Shown here piece by piece: positions 33,756 to 41,544 of a stretch of DNA of 64,000 nt; within the stretch, counting starts at the first letter, position 1, and every line of letters starts with the position of its first letter. Where the stretch lies: positions 490,470 through 554,469 of the forward strand of contig JAEWGO010000002.1 in assembly GCA_023388255.1 (NCBI GenBank), read 5' to 3'. The position numbers were made by a program, and so were the translations under genes. The notes beneath the pieces are model-generated. The model was not told where the DNA came from, ran no database searches, and saw nothing but the letters and a program-made list of their open reading frames with translations. The stretch comes from Pseudomonadota bacterium. GTDB lineage: Bacteria; Pseudomonadota; Gammaproteobacteria; Xanthomonadales; Rhodanobacteraceae.

Positions 33756-34438
33756 GCGGAGTGCGCGACGCGCATGGCATCGCCCGTGGCAGGAGGGGGA
33801 AGCTGCGGATCGGCCATCTGCACTGCGAGGCCGAACTGGCGCGCCAGCTCGCCGATCAGGACATCCTCGACCTGCGTCAGCGAACCCGGGCCGCCCAAGT
33901 CTAGCATCTGCGTCACCGCAAGACCCTGATAGCCGCAGGGATTGATGCGATGGAACGGTTCGAGATCCATGTTCACGTTGAATGCGAGGCCGTGGAACGA
34001 GCAGCCACGGCGCACGCGCAGGCCGAGCGCGGCGACCTTGGCGTCGCCGACGTAGACGCCCGGCGCGCCATCGCGGCGCACCGCGACGATGTTCCACTCT
34101 CCGAGCGTATCGATGATCGCCTGTTCGATGCGGTTGACCAGCTCGCGAACGCCGATCTTCAATCGGCGCAGGTCGAACAGCGGATACGCAACGATCTGGC
34201 CCGGGCCGTGATAGGTCACCTGGCCGCCGCGATCGACCGGCACCACCGGAATCTCGCCCGGCAGCAGTACGTGCTCCCATTTGCCGGCCTGGCCGAGCGT
34301 GAACACCGGATCGTGTTCGAGCACCCACAGCTCGTCGCTGGTTTCCGGGCCGCGCGTGTCGGTGAAGGCCTGCATCGCACGCCAGACGGGTTCGTAGGGT
34401 TGGCGGCCGAGGCGGCGCACAAGAACGGGCTGGGACAT
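33752..34438 (-). CDS. lipB: octanoyl-[acyl-carrier-protein]:protein octanoyltransferase
   Basis: 228 aa. Transfers octanoate from acyl carrier protein to lipoyl domains. Landmarks: DELWVLEHDPVFTLGQAGKWEHVL, the substrate loop GGQVTYHGPGQIVAYPLFDL, DAKVAALGLRVRRGCSFHGLAFNVNMDL with the conserved Lys, and the catalytic Cys in INPCGYQGLAVTQM. Start at 34438 (MSQPVLVRRLG) chosen over a frame-extended start because it begins at the conserved domain. Overlaps lipA by 4 nt. Divergent from the unknown gene at 34543, so the 104-bp gap carries its promoter. Confidence 0.96.
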   Translation of the reverse strand: MSQPVLVRRLGRQPYEPVWRAMQAFTDTRGPETSDELWVLEHDPVFTLGQAGKWEHVLLPGEIPVVPVDRGGQVTYHGPGQIVAYPLFDLRRLKIGVRELVNRIEQAIIDTLGEWNIVAVRRDGAPGVYVGDAKVAALGLRVRRGCSFHGLAFNVNMDLEPFHRINPCGYQGLAVTQMLDLGGPGSLTQVEDVLIGELARQFGLAVQMADPQLPPPATGDAMRVAHSA

Positions 34439-34542
34439 CTTCGCCAAATGGGTCCGGAGGTTCGTTTCACAACCGCGACCCCATCGATGGGAAACGGCCA
34501 CCGTGTTGCTAGACTGGCCGCCTGCCACCGGAAAGTCGCGTC

Positions 34543-36534
34543 ATGGACAGCAAGACGGCTGGGTTGGGCATCGTACTCGTTCTCGCCTTGCATTCGGCGT
34601 TCGCACAGGAAGCCGTCGACGCGAATCTGCCGCCACCGCCGCCGGAACCCACGGCGGAGCAGCGCGACGCCGGCCGGCAGTATCAACAGGCTCAACTCGA
34701 TCTGTACGACGCCTTGCGCGGCGATTCCTCGCCGCGCACGCAGGTGCTGGCCGCGCGCATCTATTTCGACGAAGACGACGCGGCGAACGCGCTGCGCCCG
34801 AAGCGCGCGGATGTCGTCGCCCGCGCCGCGCAGCTCGCGCCGGACGATGCCTTCGTGCAATGGATCGCCGCCGCCGAAGGCAACTACTACAGCAGCCAGT
34901 GCGGCCCGACGCAGTGGCCCGAAGCCGAGGTCGGCAACCTCGTCCGGCTCGAACCTGACAACGCTGGCGCCCTGCTTTACGCCGTCGCGCTGGCGCAAGC
35001 GAAAGGCGATGCGGGCATGCTCGACGAAGCGCTCGCGCGCATGGCGTCGGCAACGCGCGCGAACGGTCATGCCGGTGAGGAGATCGCCGCATGGCGCCAG
35101 CTCCACGCCACGCAGCCGGCGGCGCGCAAGACCGGCATGTTCGCCGTCGACGACGACGCGATTCCGGCGCCGCTGGCGGCCCTGCGCTATGCCTTGCAAC
35201 GCAGCGGTCTGCGCTATTCGTCGGCCGATTCGGCGCTGAAAGCCGCCTGCAAGCCGGGTGCGGAATCCGACCACGCATGGCAGCGCCTCGGCTGGTGCAC
35301 CGACGCCGGCCGCCTGCTTGCCGGTCGCGGCGACAGCTTCGCGCTGCGCGAACTCGGTCTTGCGATGCTCGATGCCATCGGCAGCGGCGACATCGCCGAC
35401 CTGCGGCGCCAGTTCGATTGGCTGCAGGCGAACGCTGCCAGCCCGAATACCAACCCGTCCGCATTCATGGACGAAGCCGACGCCGCGCTCGCCGACTGGC
35501 GCAACGCACCGGACGAAATCACTGCCACCGAGCGACGGCTGAAGCGCCTCGGCAAACCGGCGACGCCGCCGGACGGCTGGGTGGCCCGATCGACCGAACC
35601 CGAGGCCAACACTGCCGCAGCGTGGCAGTCCTATCTGCGCGGCGTGGTCGACGACCTGCGCGGCAGCAGTGACGTGCGCGAACGCGCAGTCGGACTGAGC
35701 GTCGATACGAGCGCGTTCACGGCGGAAGAATCTGACGGCGAAGCGAAACCCGAATCCGCGGACAGCGGTGCGGGACTGGCCGAGCTCGCCGCAGCGCATC
35801 CCGACGATCGTTTCGTGCAGTGGAACGCCTCGATCGCCGGAAAGGCCGGCGAGGCCAAGAACGCGGACGCCACCGCGCACGTCCGGCAACTCGAATCCGA
35901 CAATGCAGCCGCTTGGACGCTCGCGCTGCAGCCGGGTCAGGATTCGACCGAGGTTCTGCACCACGCGGCCGCCGCGACGTATTTCGACGAACATGTGGCC
36001 GAGCCGATCCTGCTGCTGCACGCCGTGTTCAAACGCCACCCAATGCCGGAGGAACTCCAGCAACAATGGGACACCGGGGAATTCACCCAGGCGCGTGATC
36101 CCGCCAACGTCCGCGCGTTCGCCGCCGCCACGGCGCTGGCAGCGGCGAACCTGTCGGTCGATCCGAGCGCGAACGTGCTGAAGACCTGCCCCGACATCGC
36201 CAAAGCCGACGCGGTTGCCAAGGCCGATTGCGTGACGGTCGCGCGGCTGATGCTGAACTCGCACTCGTCACTGATCGCGGTGATGATTGGCGAGTCGACG
36301 TTGCGCAAGCTCGATGCACTCGACAGTGCCGACCTCGCCCGCGCACGACAGGTCGCGTGGTGGCAGTCGCAAAGCATCGCGATCGGCAGGGATCTCGAAC
36401 GCTACATCGACGACTATGCCGCCAGCGGCAACGAGATCGATGCGCTGCAACGGCTGCTGGCGCGCGCCGGCAAGGACGAGCCGCCGGCAGGCTGGCAGTC
36501 GCCTGCGGAGAAACGCGCGGCCAAGGGGCAATGA
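34543..36534 (+). CDS. periplasmic hypothetical protein with internal duplication
   Basis: 663 aa, family not recognised. Signal peptide MDSKTAGLGIVLVLALHSAFA, then Pro-rich PPPPPEP. The rest is mostly helical, resembling degenerate TPR/Sel1-type repeats. Two regions are clearly duplicated: residues 91-150 (AAQLAPDDAFVQWIAAAEG, then GNLVRLEPDNAGALLYAVAL) and 412-462 (LAELAAAHPDDRFVQWNASI, then VRQLESDNAAAWTLAL). The halves are separated by a region with RYSSADSALKAACKPG and DRRLKR-type charged helices. It is the only gene transcribed against the lip/cell-wall cluster, lying between ybeD and lipB, which adjoin in many relatives. A scaffold or envelope-stress role is a guess. Confidence 0.7.
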   Translation: MDSKTAGLGIVLVLALHSAFAQEAVDANLPPPPPEPTAEQRDAGRQYQQAQLDLYDALRGDSSPRTQVLAARIYFDEDDAANALRPKRADVVARAAQLAPDDAFVQWIAAAEGNYYSSQCGPTQWPEAEVGNLVRLEPDNAGALLYAVALAQAKGDAGMLDEALARMASATRANGHAGEEIAAWRQLHATQPAARKTGMFAVDDDAIPAPLAALRYALQRSGLRYSSADSALKAACKPGAESDHAWQRLGWCTDAGRLLAGRGDSFALRELGLAMLDAIGSGDIADLRRQFDWLQANAASPNTNPSAFMDEADAALADWRNAPDEITATERRLKRLGKPATPPDGWVARSTEPEANTAAAWQSYLRGVVDDLRGSSDVRERAVGLSVDTSAFTAEESDGEAKPESADSGAGLAELAAAHPDDRFVQWNASIAGKAGEAKNADATAHVRQLESDNAAAWTLALQPGQDSTEVLHHAAAATYFDEHVAEPILLLHAVFKRHPMPEELQQQWDTGEFTQARDPANVRAFAAATALAAANLSVDPSANVLKTCPDIAKADAVAKADCVTVARLMLNSHSSLIAVMIGESTLRKLDALDSADLARARQVAWWQSQSIAIGRDLERYIDDYAASGNEIDALQRLLARAGKDEPPAGWQSPAEKRAAKGQ

Positions 36535-36564
36535 TCGCGCATCACCCGCTCGGGGCGCGGCGAC

Positions 36565-36855
36565 TCACAAGGTCCAGCGAATCTCCGGATGCGCGCGCAG
36601 CGCGGCGTGGATCTCGTCGTACTTCTCGCGCGTCGGGCACATGAAGCTCGCGGTCACCGACACGTAGTTGCCTTCGCGCGAGGGGCGCACGCGCACGGCT
36701 TCGGCAAGCACGGTCAGGCCGGTTTCCTGGATGATGCGCACGACCTCCTGTTCGAGCTGCGCCTTCGCGCCGCCCATCGCGGTGATCTCGAACACGCCCG
36801 GAAACTGGAAGCCCTGCTCCGGGTTCTGCGGCTTGATGTCGCCAAGGTTTTTCAT
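36565..36855 (-). CDS. ybeD: DUF493 family protein YbeD
   Basis: 96 aa. Matches the YbeD/DUF493 family: FQFPGVFEITAMGG, VVRIIQET and SREGNYVSVTASFMCPTREKYDEIHAALRAHPEIRWTL. It is a small ferredoxin-like alpha/beta fold with ACT-like topology and an allosteric-regulator appearance, but the ligand is unknown. It normally sits between dacA and lipB in proteobacteria. Here dacA is upstream (81 bp) and lipB is separated by the inserted gene at 34543-36534. GGAGGAG precedes the ATG at 36855. Confidence 0.93.
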   Translation of the reverse strand: MKNLGDIKPQNPEQGFQFPGVFEITAMGGAKAQLEQEVVRIIQETGLTVLAEAVRVRPSREGNYVSVTASFMCPTREKYDEIHAALRAHPEIRWTL

Positions 36856-36935
36856 GCGTGCTGCTCCTCCAACCGTGGACGCCGACAGATGCGTCCGCTG
36901 CGGCCCGCGCACAAGGTCACGAGCCGCCAGCCGCG

Positions 36936-38300
36936 TCAGTTGCCCTTGGGTGCAGCCGAGACATTGCCGCCGGCGTCACCCTTGAACCACATCCACGCGC
37001 CATCGGACATGCGCTTGAAGAATCCGCCCTCGGCGCCCTCTTCCAGCGCAACGATCGGGCGTTCGAGCAGGACCTTGTCATCGAGCGTGACTTTCAGACT
37101 GCCGACCTTCTGGCCCTTCGCTATCGGCGCGACCAGACGCGACGGCATCTCCAGCGCAGCCTTGAGATCGCTGTAGCGGCCGCGCGGGAACGTGATCAGC
37201 ACATCCTCGGCGACGCCCAGCGGCAGGTTGGCGACCGCGCCTTTCCACAGTTCCGGCGTCGCCAGCGGTTTGCTCGCGTCGTACAGCTTGTGCGTCTCGA
37301 AGAAGCGGAAGCCGTAGGCGAGCAGCGCCTGGTTGTCGTCGGCGCGCATTTTCTCGCTCGGCGCGCCCATCACCACCGCGATCAGGCGCTGGTCGCCGCG
37401 CAGCGCCGAGGTGGCGAGGCAGAAGCCGGCTTCGGAGGTATGGCCGGTCTTGATGCCGTCGACGGTCGAATCGCGCCACAGCAACGTGTTGCGGTTGTGC
37501 TGCTTGATGCCGTTCCACTCGAAATCCTTGACCGCGTAGATCTTGTATTCCTCGGGGTAATCGTGGATCAGCGCGCGCGACAGCAGCGCGATGTCGTGCG
37601 CGGTCGTGTAGTGGTTCGGGTTCGGCAGACCACTCGCATCCATGTAGTTGGTGCCGCTCATGCCGAGCCGAGCCGCGTACTGGTTCATCAAGGTCGCGAA
37701 CGTTTCCTCGGAACCGGCGACGTGTTCGGCCAGCGCGATCGCAGCGTCGTTGCCGGACTGGATGATCATGCCGTACAGCAGATCCTTGAGGTCGACCTGG
37801 CTGTTCAGCTGCAGGAAGCTGGTCGAGCCGTCGGTGCCGGCACCACCGGAACGCCACGCGCGCTCGCTGATCGTGACCTTGTCGTTCATGTGGATCTTGC
37901 CGTGCGCGAGCTCGGCCGAGACCACGTACGAGGTCATCACCTTGGTGATCGAAGCAGGTGCGACGCGCATGTCCATGTTGCTTTCGGCGAGCACTTGGCC
38001 GCTGGTGTAGTCCATCAGCACCCAGCTCTTGGCGTCGATCGACGGCGGCGGCGGCACAGGACCGGAACCGGGCGCGCCGGGCTGCGGCAGCGGTGTCGCT
38101 TTCGCGACCGGCTGCGGCGTAGGCAGGCTCGGATTGGCCGCGGGAGCCGCGGGAGCCGCGGCCGCTTCGGCCGGTGGCGCGGATGCGGGGGCGGATTGCT
38201 CCTGTGCAGGCGCCGGCTTCGGATGCGGCTTGGTGCGCGCCTCGATGCTGGCGCTGGCGAACACAAGGGCGGCGAGGACGACGAGGGACGACAGCTTCAT
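36936..38300 (-). CDS. dacA: D-alanyl-D-alanine carboxypeptidase (PBP5/6 type) with Pro/Ala-rich linker
   Basis: 454 aa. Removes the terminal D-Ala of peptidoglycan pentapeptides. Signal peptide ~1-21, then an unusual Pro/Ala-rich stretch to about residue 88. The penicillin-binding domain has Ser117-I-T-Lys120 (APASITKVM), SGN (IIQSGNDAAIALAE) and KTG (DGIKTGHTSEAGFC). The C-terminal domain contains ALEMPSRLVAPIAKGQKVG. E. coli DacA ends with an amphipathic membrane anchor; here the tail FFKRMSDGAWMWFKGD is a plausible equivalent. The linker is absent from E. coli DacA and would set the active site away from the membrane-proximal N-terminus. Follows rlpA by 111 bp. Confidence 0.94.
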   Translation of the reverse strand: MKLSSLVVLAALVFASASIEARTKPHPKPAPAQEQSAPASAPPAEAAAAPAAPAANPSLPTPQPVAKATPLPQPGAPGSGPVPPPPSIDAKSWVLMDYTSGQVLAESNMDMRVAPASITKVMTSYVVSAELAHGKIHMNDKVTISERAWRSGGAGTDGSTSFLQLNSQVDLKDLLYGMIIQSGNDAAIALAEHVAGSEETFATLMNQYAARLGMSGTNYMDASGLPNPNHYTTAHDIALLSRALIHDYPEEYKIYAVKDFEWNGIKQHNRNTLLWRDSTVDGIKTGHTSEAGFCLATSALRGDQRLIAVVMGAPSEKMRADDNQALLAYGFRFFETHKLYDASKPLATPELWKGAVANLPLGVAEDVLITFPRGRYSDLKAALEMPSRLVAPIAKGQKVGSLKVTLDDKVLLERPIVALEEGAEGGFFKRMSDGAWMWFKGDAGGNVSAAPKGN

Positions 38301-38411
38301 TTCGGTGCGGATCCTGCGCTTGTTGCAAAGACGGAATTGTCGCAGAGCATGCCGGTCAAAACACCCCGAGCGCGACACGCATATGCCTCGCGTTCATGGC
38401 CTGACCGCGCT

Positions 38412-39377
38412 TCACGGCTCGATCGCGACACGCGGCGCCCCGAGACCGAGCCGCTCGATGCGCGCCGTGAGCGCGTCGGCGGCATCGACATCGGCGAGCG
38501 GACCGACGCGCACGCGATGCACGGTGCGCCCGGCCACCGCGACCGATTCGATGCCGACGCGATCGATGCCGGCACGCTTGGCATTCGCCGCTGCGCGCTC
38601 GGCATTGTCACGCTCGCCGAATGCGCCGAGCTGCAGATAGATGCGCGTGCCGGCCATGGCCGATGCGCTGAGCGGCAGCGCGGGCCGGGCACTCGGGGCC
38701 GCAGCTACCGCGCGAGGCGGCGCGCTCACCGGCGGCAGCCCGGCGGTGCGCGCGGGTGGCAGGTTCGGCTGCGCCGGATCGATCGCGCGCACCTCGACCA
38801 CGCCGGTGCCCTTCGGCCACACGCCGATCTTCACTGCGGCCGCGTACGACAGATCGATGATGCGGTTCTCATGGAACGGGCCGCGGTCGTTGATGCGCAC
38901 GACCACGCTCTTGCCGTTGTCGAGATTGGTCACGCGCGCGTAGCTCGGCAACGGCAGCGTCTTGTGCGCCGCGCTGAACGCGTACATGTCGTAGGGCTCG
39001 AACGACGACGTCATGTAACCGTGGAACTTGTTGCCGTACCACGAGGCGATGCCGCGTTCGACGTAGCCGCTCGCATCCGGCAGCAAGGTGTAGGTCTTGC
39101 CGAGCACGCTGTAGGTGCTCTTGTTGCCGTAGCGCGAGCGCGGCTCGACCTTCGGCACCGGCTCGGGAATCTTGCTGACATCGATCGGCGGCGCGGCGGG
39201 TCCGTTGTCCTGGTTCTGCCGATAGCGCTCGGACTGCGGTCGCGACGTGTCGGGCGGCAGGCTCGCGCCGCGCGGGCCGGACGCGGGCGCTGGCGCCGGA
39301 CGCGGCTTGTGCCCGGCGCACGCGGCCAGCAGCAGCACGAGGCCGCCGCAGGCGAGCGCGCGCGACCGCGTGGTCAC
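38412..39377 (-). CDS. rlpA: septal-ring lytic transglycosylase RlpA
   Basis: 321 aa. Outer-membrane lipoprotein that cleaves denuded glycan strands. Lipobox LLAAC lies after a short basic start; linker SGPRGASLPPDTSRPQSERY; double-psi barrel (GIASWYGNKFHGYMTSSFEPYDMY, RVTNLDNGKSVVVRINDRGPF) with the conserved catalytic Glu in SSFEPYD and Asp in NDRGPF; a second linker; and a C-terminal SPOR domain (IYLQLGAFGERDNAERAAAN) that binds septal peptidoglycan. Starts with GTG at 39377, overlapping the mltB TGA by 4 nt (GTGA); no other start gives a signal peptide. Confidence 0.92.
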   Translation of the reverse strand: MTTRSRALACGGLVLLLAACAGHKPRPAPAPASGPRGASLPPDTSRPQSERYRQNQDNGPAAPPIDVSKIPEPVPKVEPRSRYGNKSTYSVLGKTYTLLPDASGYVERGIASWYGNKFHGYMTSSFEPYDMYAFSAAHKTLPLPSYARVTNLDNGKSVVVRINDRGPFHENRIIDLSYAAAVKIGVWPKGTGVVEVRAIDPAQPNLPPARTAGLPPVSAPPRAVAAAPSARPALPLSASAMAGTRIYLQLGAFGERDNAERAAANAKRAGIDRVGIESVAVAGRTVHRVRVGPLADVDAADALTARIERLGLGAPRVAIEP

Positions 39378-40426
39378 GGCGCCGCCGCGCCCGCGGCGAT
39401 CGCCTGCGCGAGTTGCCAGACCGCCATCGCGTACATCGGACTCTTGTTGTAGCGCGTGATCACGTAGAAGTTCTTGAACGTCAGCCAGTACTCGGAGCCG
39501 AGCTCGCCCTCGAGCGTGAGCAGGGTCGACGGCGTCTGCGCATCGACGCGCTCGATCGGCGCGTAGCCCCAGGCTTCCATCTGCTGCAGCGGATACAGCG
39601 GCTCGGAATTCTTCGGCTGCAACGCCTGCGCGTCCTTCGCCGGTTGCGCGCGTGCGGCGACCGGCTGGCCCTTCTGCCAACCGTGCTCGATGAAATAGTT
39701 GGCGATGCTGGCGGTGATGTCCGGCAGCGAGTTCCACAGGTCGATGCGGCCATCGCCGTCCTCGTCCTTGGCCCACTTGGCGACGCTCGTCGGCATGAAC
39801 TGGCCCCAGCCCATCGCGCCCGCGTACGAACCTTTGAGTTCGTCGATCGGATAGGCGAGATGCTGGTCGCCGAGCAGGAACAGCTGCTTCAGCTCGCCGC
39901 GGAAGAACTTCGCGCGCGGCGGATAGTGGAATGCCAGCGTCGCCAGCGCATCGAGCACGCGATATTTGCCGGTGTTCTTGCCGTAGCCGGTCTCGACGCC
40001 GATGATCGCGACGATGACCTCCGGCGGCACGCCGTATTCGGCTCCGATGCGATCAAGCAGCGCTCGGTTGTCGCGGTAGAACGCGACGCCGCCGGCGATG
40101 CGCTTGTCGGTGAGGAAGATCGGACGATAGTCCTTCCATGTCTTGGTCGCTTCAGCCGGCCGCGCGATCGCATCGAGGATCGACTGCTGCACCTTCGCCC
40201 CGGCAAGTGTGGCGAGAACGCTCGCTTCGGACGGGCCGCCCTCACGTGCAATCTCGGCGGCGAACGTGCGTTCGGCCGCGTCCGCCGGGAACTCCACCGG
40301 CGCATCCTTGGCGAAGACGGAACCGCTGCCGACGACGGACAAGCCGAGCGACAGGACGACAAGATGGGCGCACGCGGCGCGAAGCAGTGCAGGCATCGGG
40401 CTACTGTAACACCGCGCAACGCTCAT
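39374..40426 (-). CDS. mltB: lytic murein transglycosylase B
   Basis: 350 aa. Peptidoglycan lytic transglycosylase of family 3. The catalytic Glu lies in EVIVAIIGVETGYGKNTGKYRVLDAL; AGAMGWGQFMPTSVAKWAKDEDGDGRIDLWNSLPDITASIANYF is the family hallmark. The signal region contains a hydrophobic core HLVVLSLGLSVVGSGSVFA; no clear lipobox Cys at the cleavage site, so possibly a periplasmic soluble form rather than a lipoprotein. I used the ATG at 40426, which overlaps the rodA TGA (ATGA); an internal ATG at 40396 is also plausible. Overlaps rlpA by 4 nt downstream. Confidence 0.9.
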   Translation of the reverse strand: MSVARCYSSPMPALLRAACAHLVVLSLGLSVVGSGSVFAKDAPVEFPADAAERTFAAEIAREGGPSEASVLATLAGAKVQQSILDAIARPAEATKTWKDYRPIFLTDKRIAGGVAFYRDNRALLDRIGAEYGVPPEVIVAIIGVETGYGKNTGKYRVLDALATLAFHYPPRAKFFRGELKQLFLLGDQHLAYPIDELKGSYAGAMGWGQFMPTSVAKWAKDEDGDGRIDLWNSLPDITASIANYFIEHGWQKGQPVAARAQPAKDAQALQPKNSEPLYPLQQMEAWGYAPIERVDAQTPSTLLTLEGELGSEYWLTFKNFYVITRYNKSPMYAMAVWQLAQAIAAGAAAP

Positions 40427-41544
40427 CCCGCGACCGTCTTGCGGTGCGCGTGGATCGACATCAGCACGCCGAATCCTGCCAGCAGCGACACCGCCGATGT
40501 GCCGCCGTAGCTGACCAGCGGCAACGGCACGCCGACCACGGGCAGCACGCCGGTGATCATGCCGCCGTTGACCACCACGTAGACGAACAGCGCCATGCTG
40601 ATCGCGCCGGCGAGCAGGCGCGCATAGGTGTCCTTCGCCTCGGCCGCGATCCACAGGCAGCGCGCGATGATGAAGACATAGAGCGCGAGCAGCAGCAGCA
40701 CGCCGACCAGCCCCCATTCCTCGGCGAACACCGAGAAGATGAAATCGGTGGTGTGCTCGGGAAGGAACTCCAGCCGCGATTGCGTGCCGTGGTGCCAGCC
40801 CTTGCCCCACATGCCACCCGAACCGACCGCTATCTTCGACTGGATGATGTGCCAGCCGTTGCCAAGCGGATCGGCCTCCGGATCGAGCAGGGTCAGTACA
40901 CGGTTGCGCTGGTAGTCGTGCAGGAAATGCCAGGCGATCGGCACCACGCCGATGAACGCGCCGACCAGCAAACCGATGCGCCACCAGGCGAGGCCCGAGA
41001 GGAACACTCCGAACGCGCCGCTGGCGGCGATCAGCAGCGCGGTGCCAAGGTCCGGCTGCTTGGCGACCAGCGCGGCCGGGATGGCGATCAGTGCGCCAAC
41101 CATGCCGAGTGTGCTCCAGCTCGGCGGCAAGGGACGACCGTTCAGATACCACGCGACCATCATCGGCATCGTCAGCTTGAGCAGTTCGGACGGCTGGAAG
41201 CGCACGATGCCGAGATCGAGCCAGCGGTTCGCACCGCGCCCCTCGCCATGCAGCGCGACGATGACCAGCACCACCACACTGCCGGCGTACAGCCACGGCG
41301 TCCAGTTGCGCAGGGTCAGCGGCGGAATGCGCGCGATGGTGAACATCAACGCCAGCCCGAGTCCGAAACGCAGCGCCTGCGCGAGCACCTGGCTACGGTC
41401 GAAATCGCTGGCGCTGTACAGGGTCATCAGGCCCACGCCCATCAGCAGCAGCAGGCCGCCGAACAGCGGCAGGTCGATGCGCGGTCGGCGCCACATCGAG
41501 CGCAGACGATAGCGAAGATTGGCGGCCAGCTCGTCGATCATCAT
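40423..41544 (-). CDS. rodA: peptidoglycan glycosyltransferase RodA (SEDS)
   Basis: 373 aa, ~10 membrane helices. SEDS-family polymerase that extends glycan strands during lateral growth in partnership with PBP2. Family motifs: GANRWLDLGIVRFQPSELLKL, KQPDLGTALLI, the catalytic-loop Asp in LLDPEADPLGNGWHIIQSKIAVGSGG, and HTTDFIFSVFAEEWGLVG. The C-terminus has PLPLVSYGGTSAVSLLAGFGV. ATG at 41544 overlaps the mrdA stop by 4 nt (ATGA), and its own TGA overlaps the mltB start. Confidence 0.96.
   Translation of the reverse strand: MMIDELAANLRYRLRSMWRRPRIDLPLFGGLLLLMGVGLMTLYSASDFDRSQVLAQALRFGLGLALMFTIARIPPLTLRNWTPWLYAGSVVVLVIVALHGEGRGANRWLDLGIVRFQPSELLKLTMPMMVAWYLNGRPLPPSWSTLGMVGALIAIPAALVAKQPDLGTALLIAASGAFGVFLSGLAWWRIGLLVGAFIGVVPIAWHFLHDYQRNRVLTLLDPEADPLGNGWHIIQSKIAVGSGGMWGKGWHHGTQSRLEFLPEHTTDFIFSVFAEEWGLVGVLLLLALYVFIIARCLWIAAEAKDTYARLLAGAISMALFVYVVVNGGMITGVLPVVGVPLPLVSYGGTSAVSLLAGFGVLMSIHAHRKTVAG

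Noticed and set aside
30780..33929. Long plus-strand open frame of more than 1000 codons opposite prc and lipA
   Set aside because: It mirrors prc and lipA, whose catalytic motifs are complete; the antisense translation has no domain or signal.
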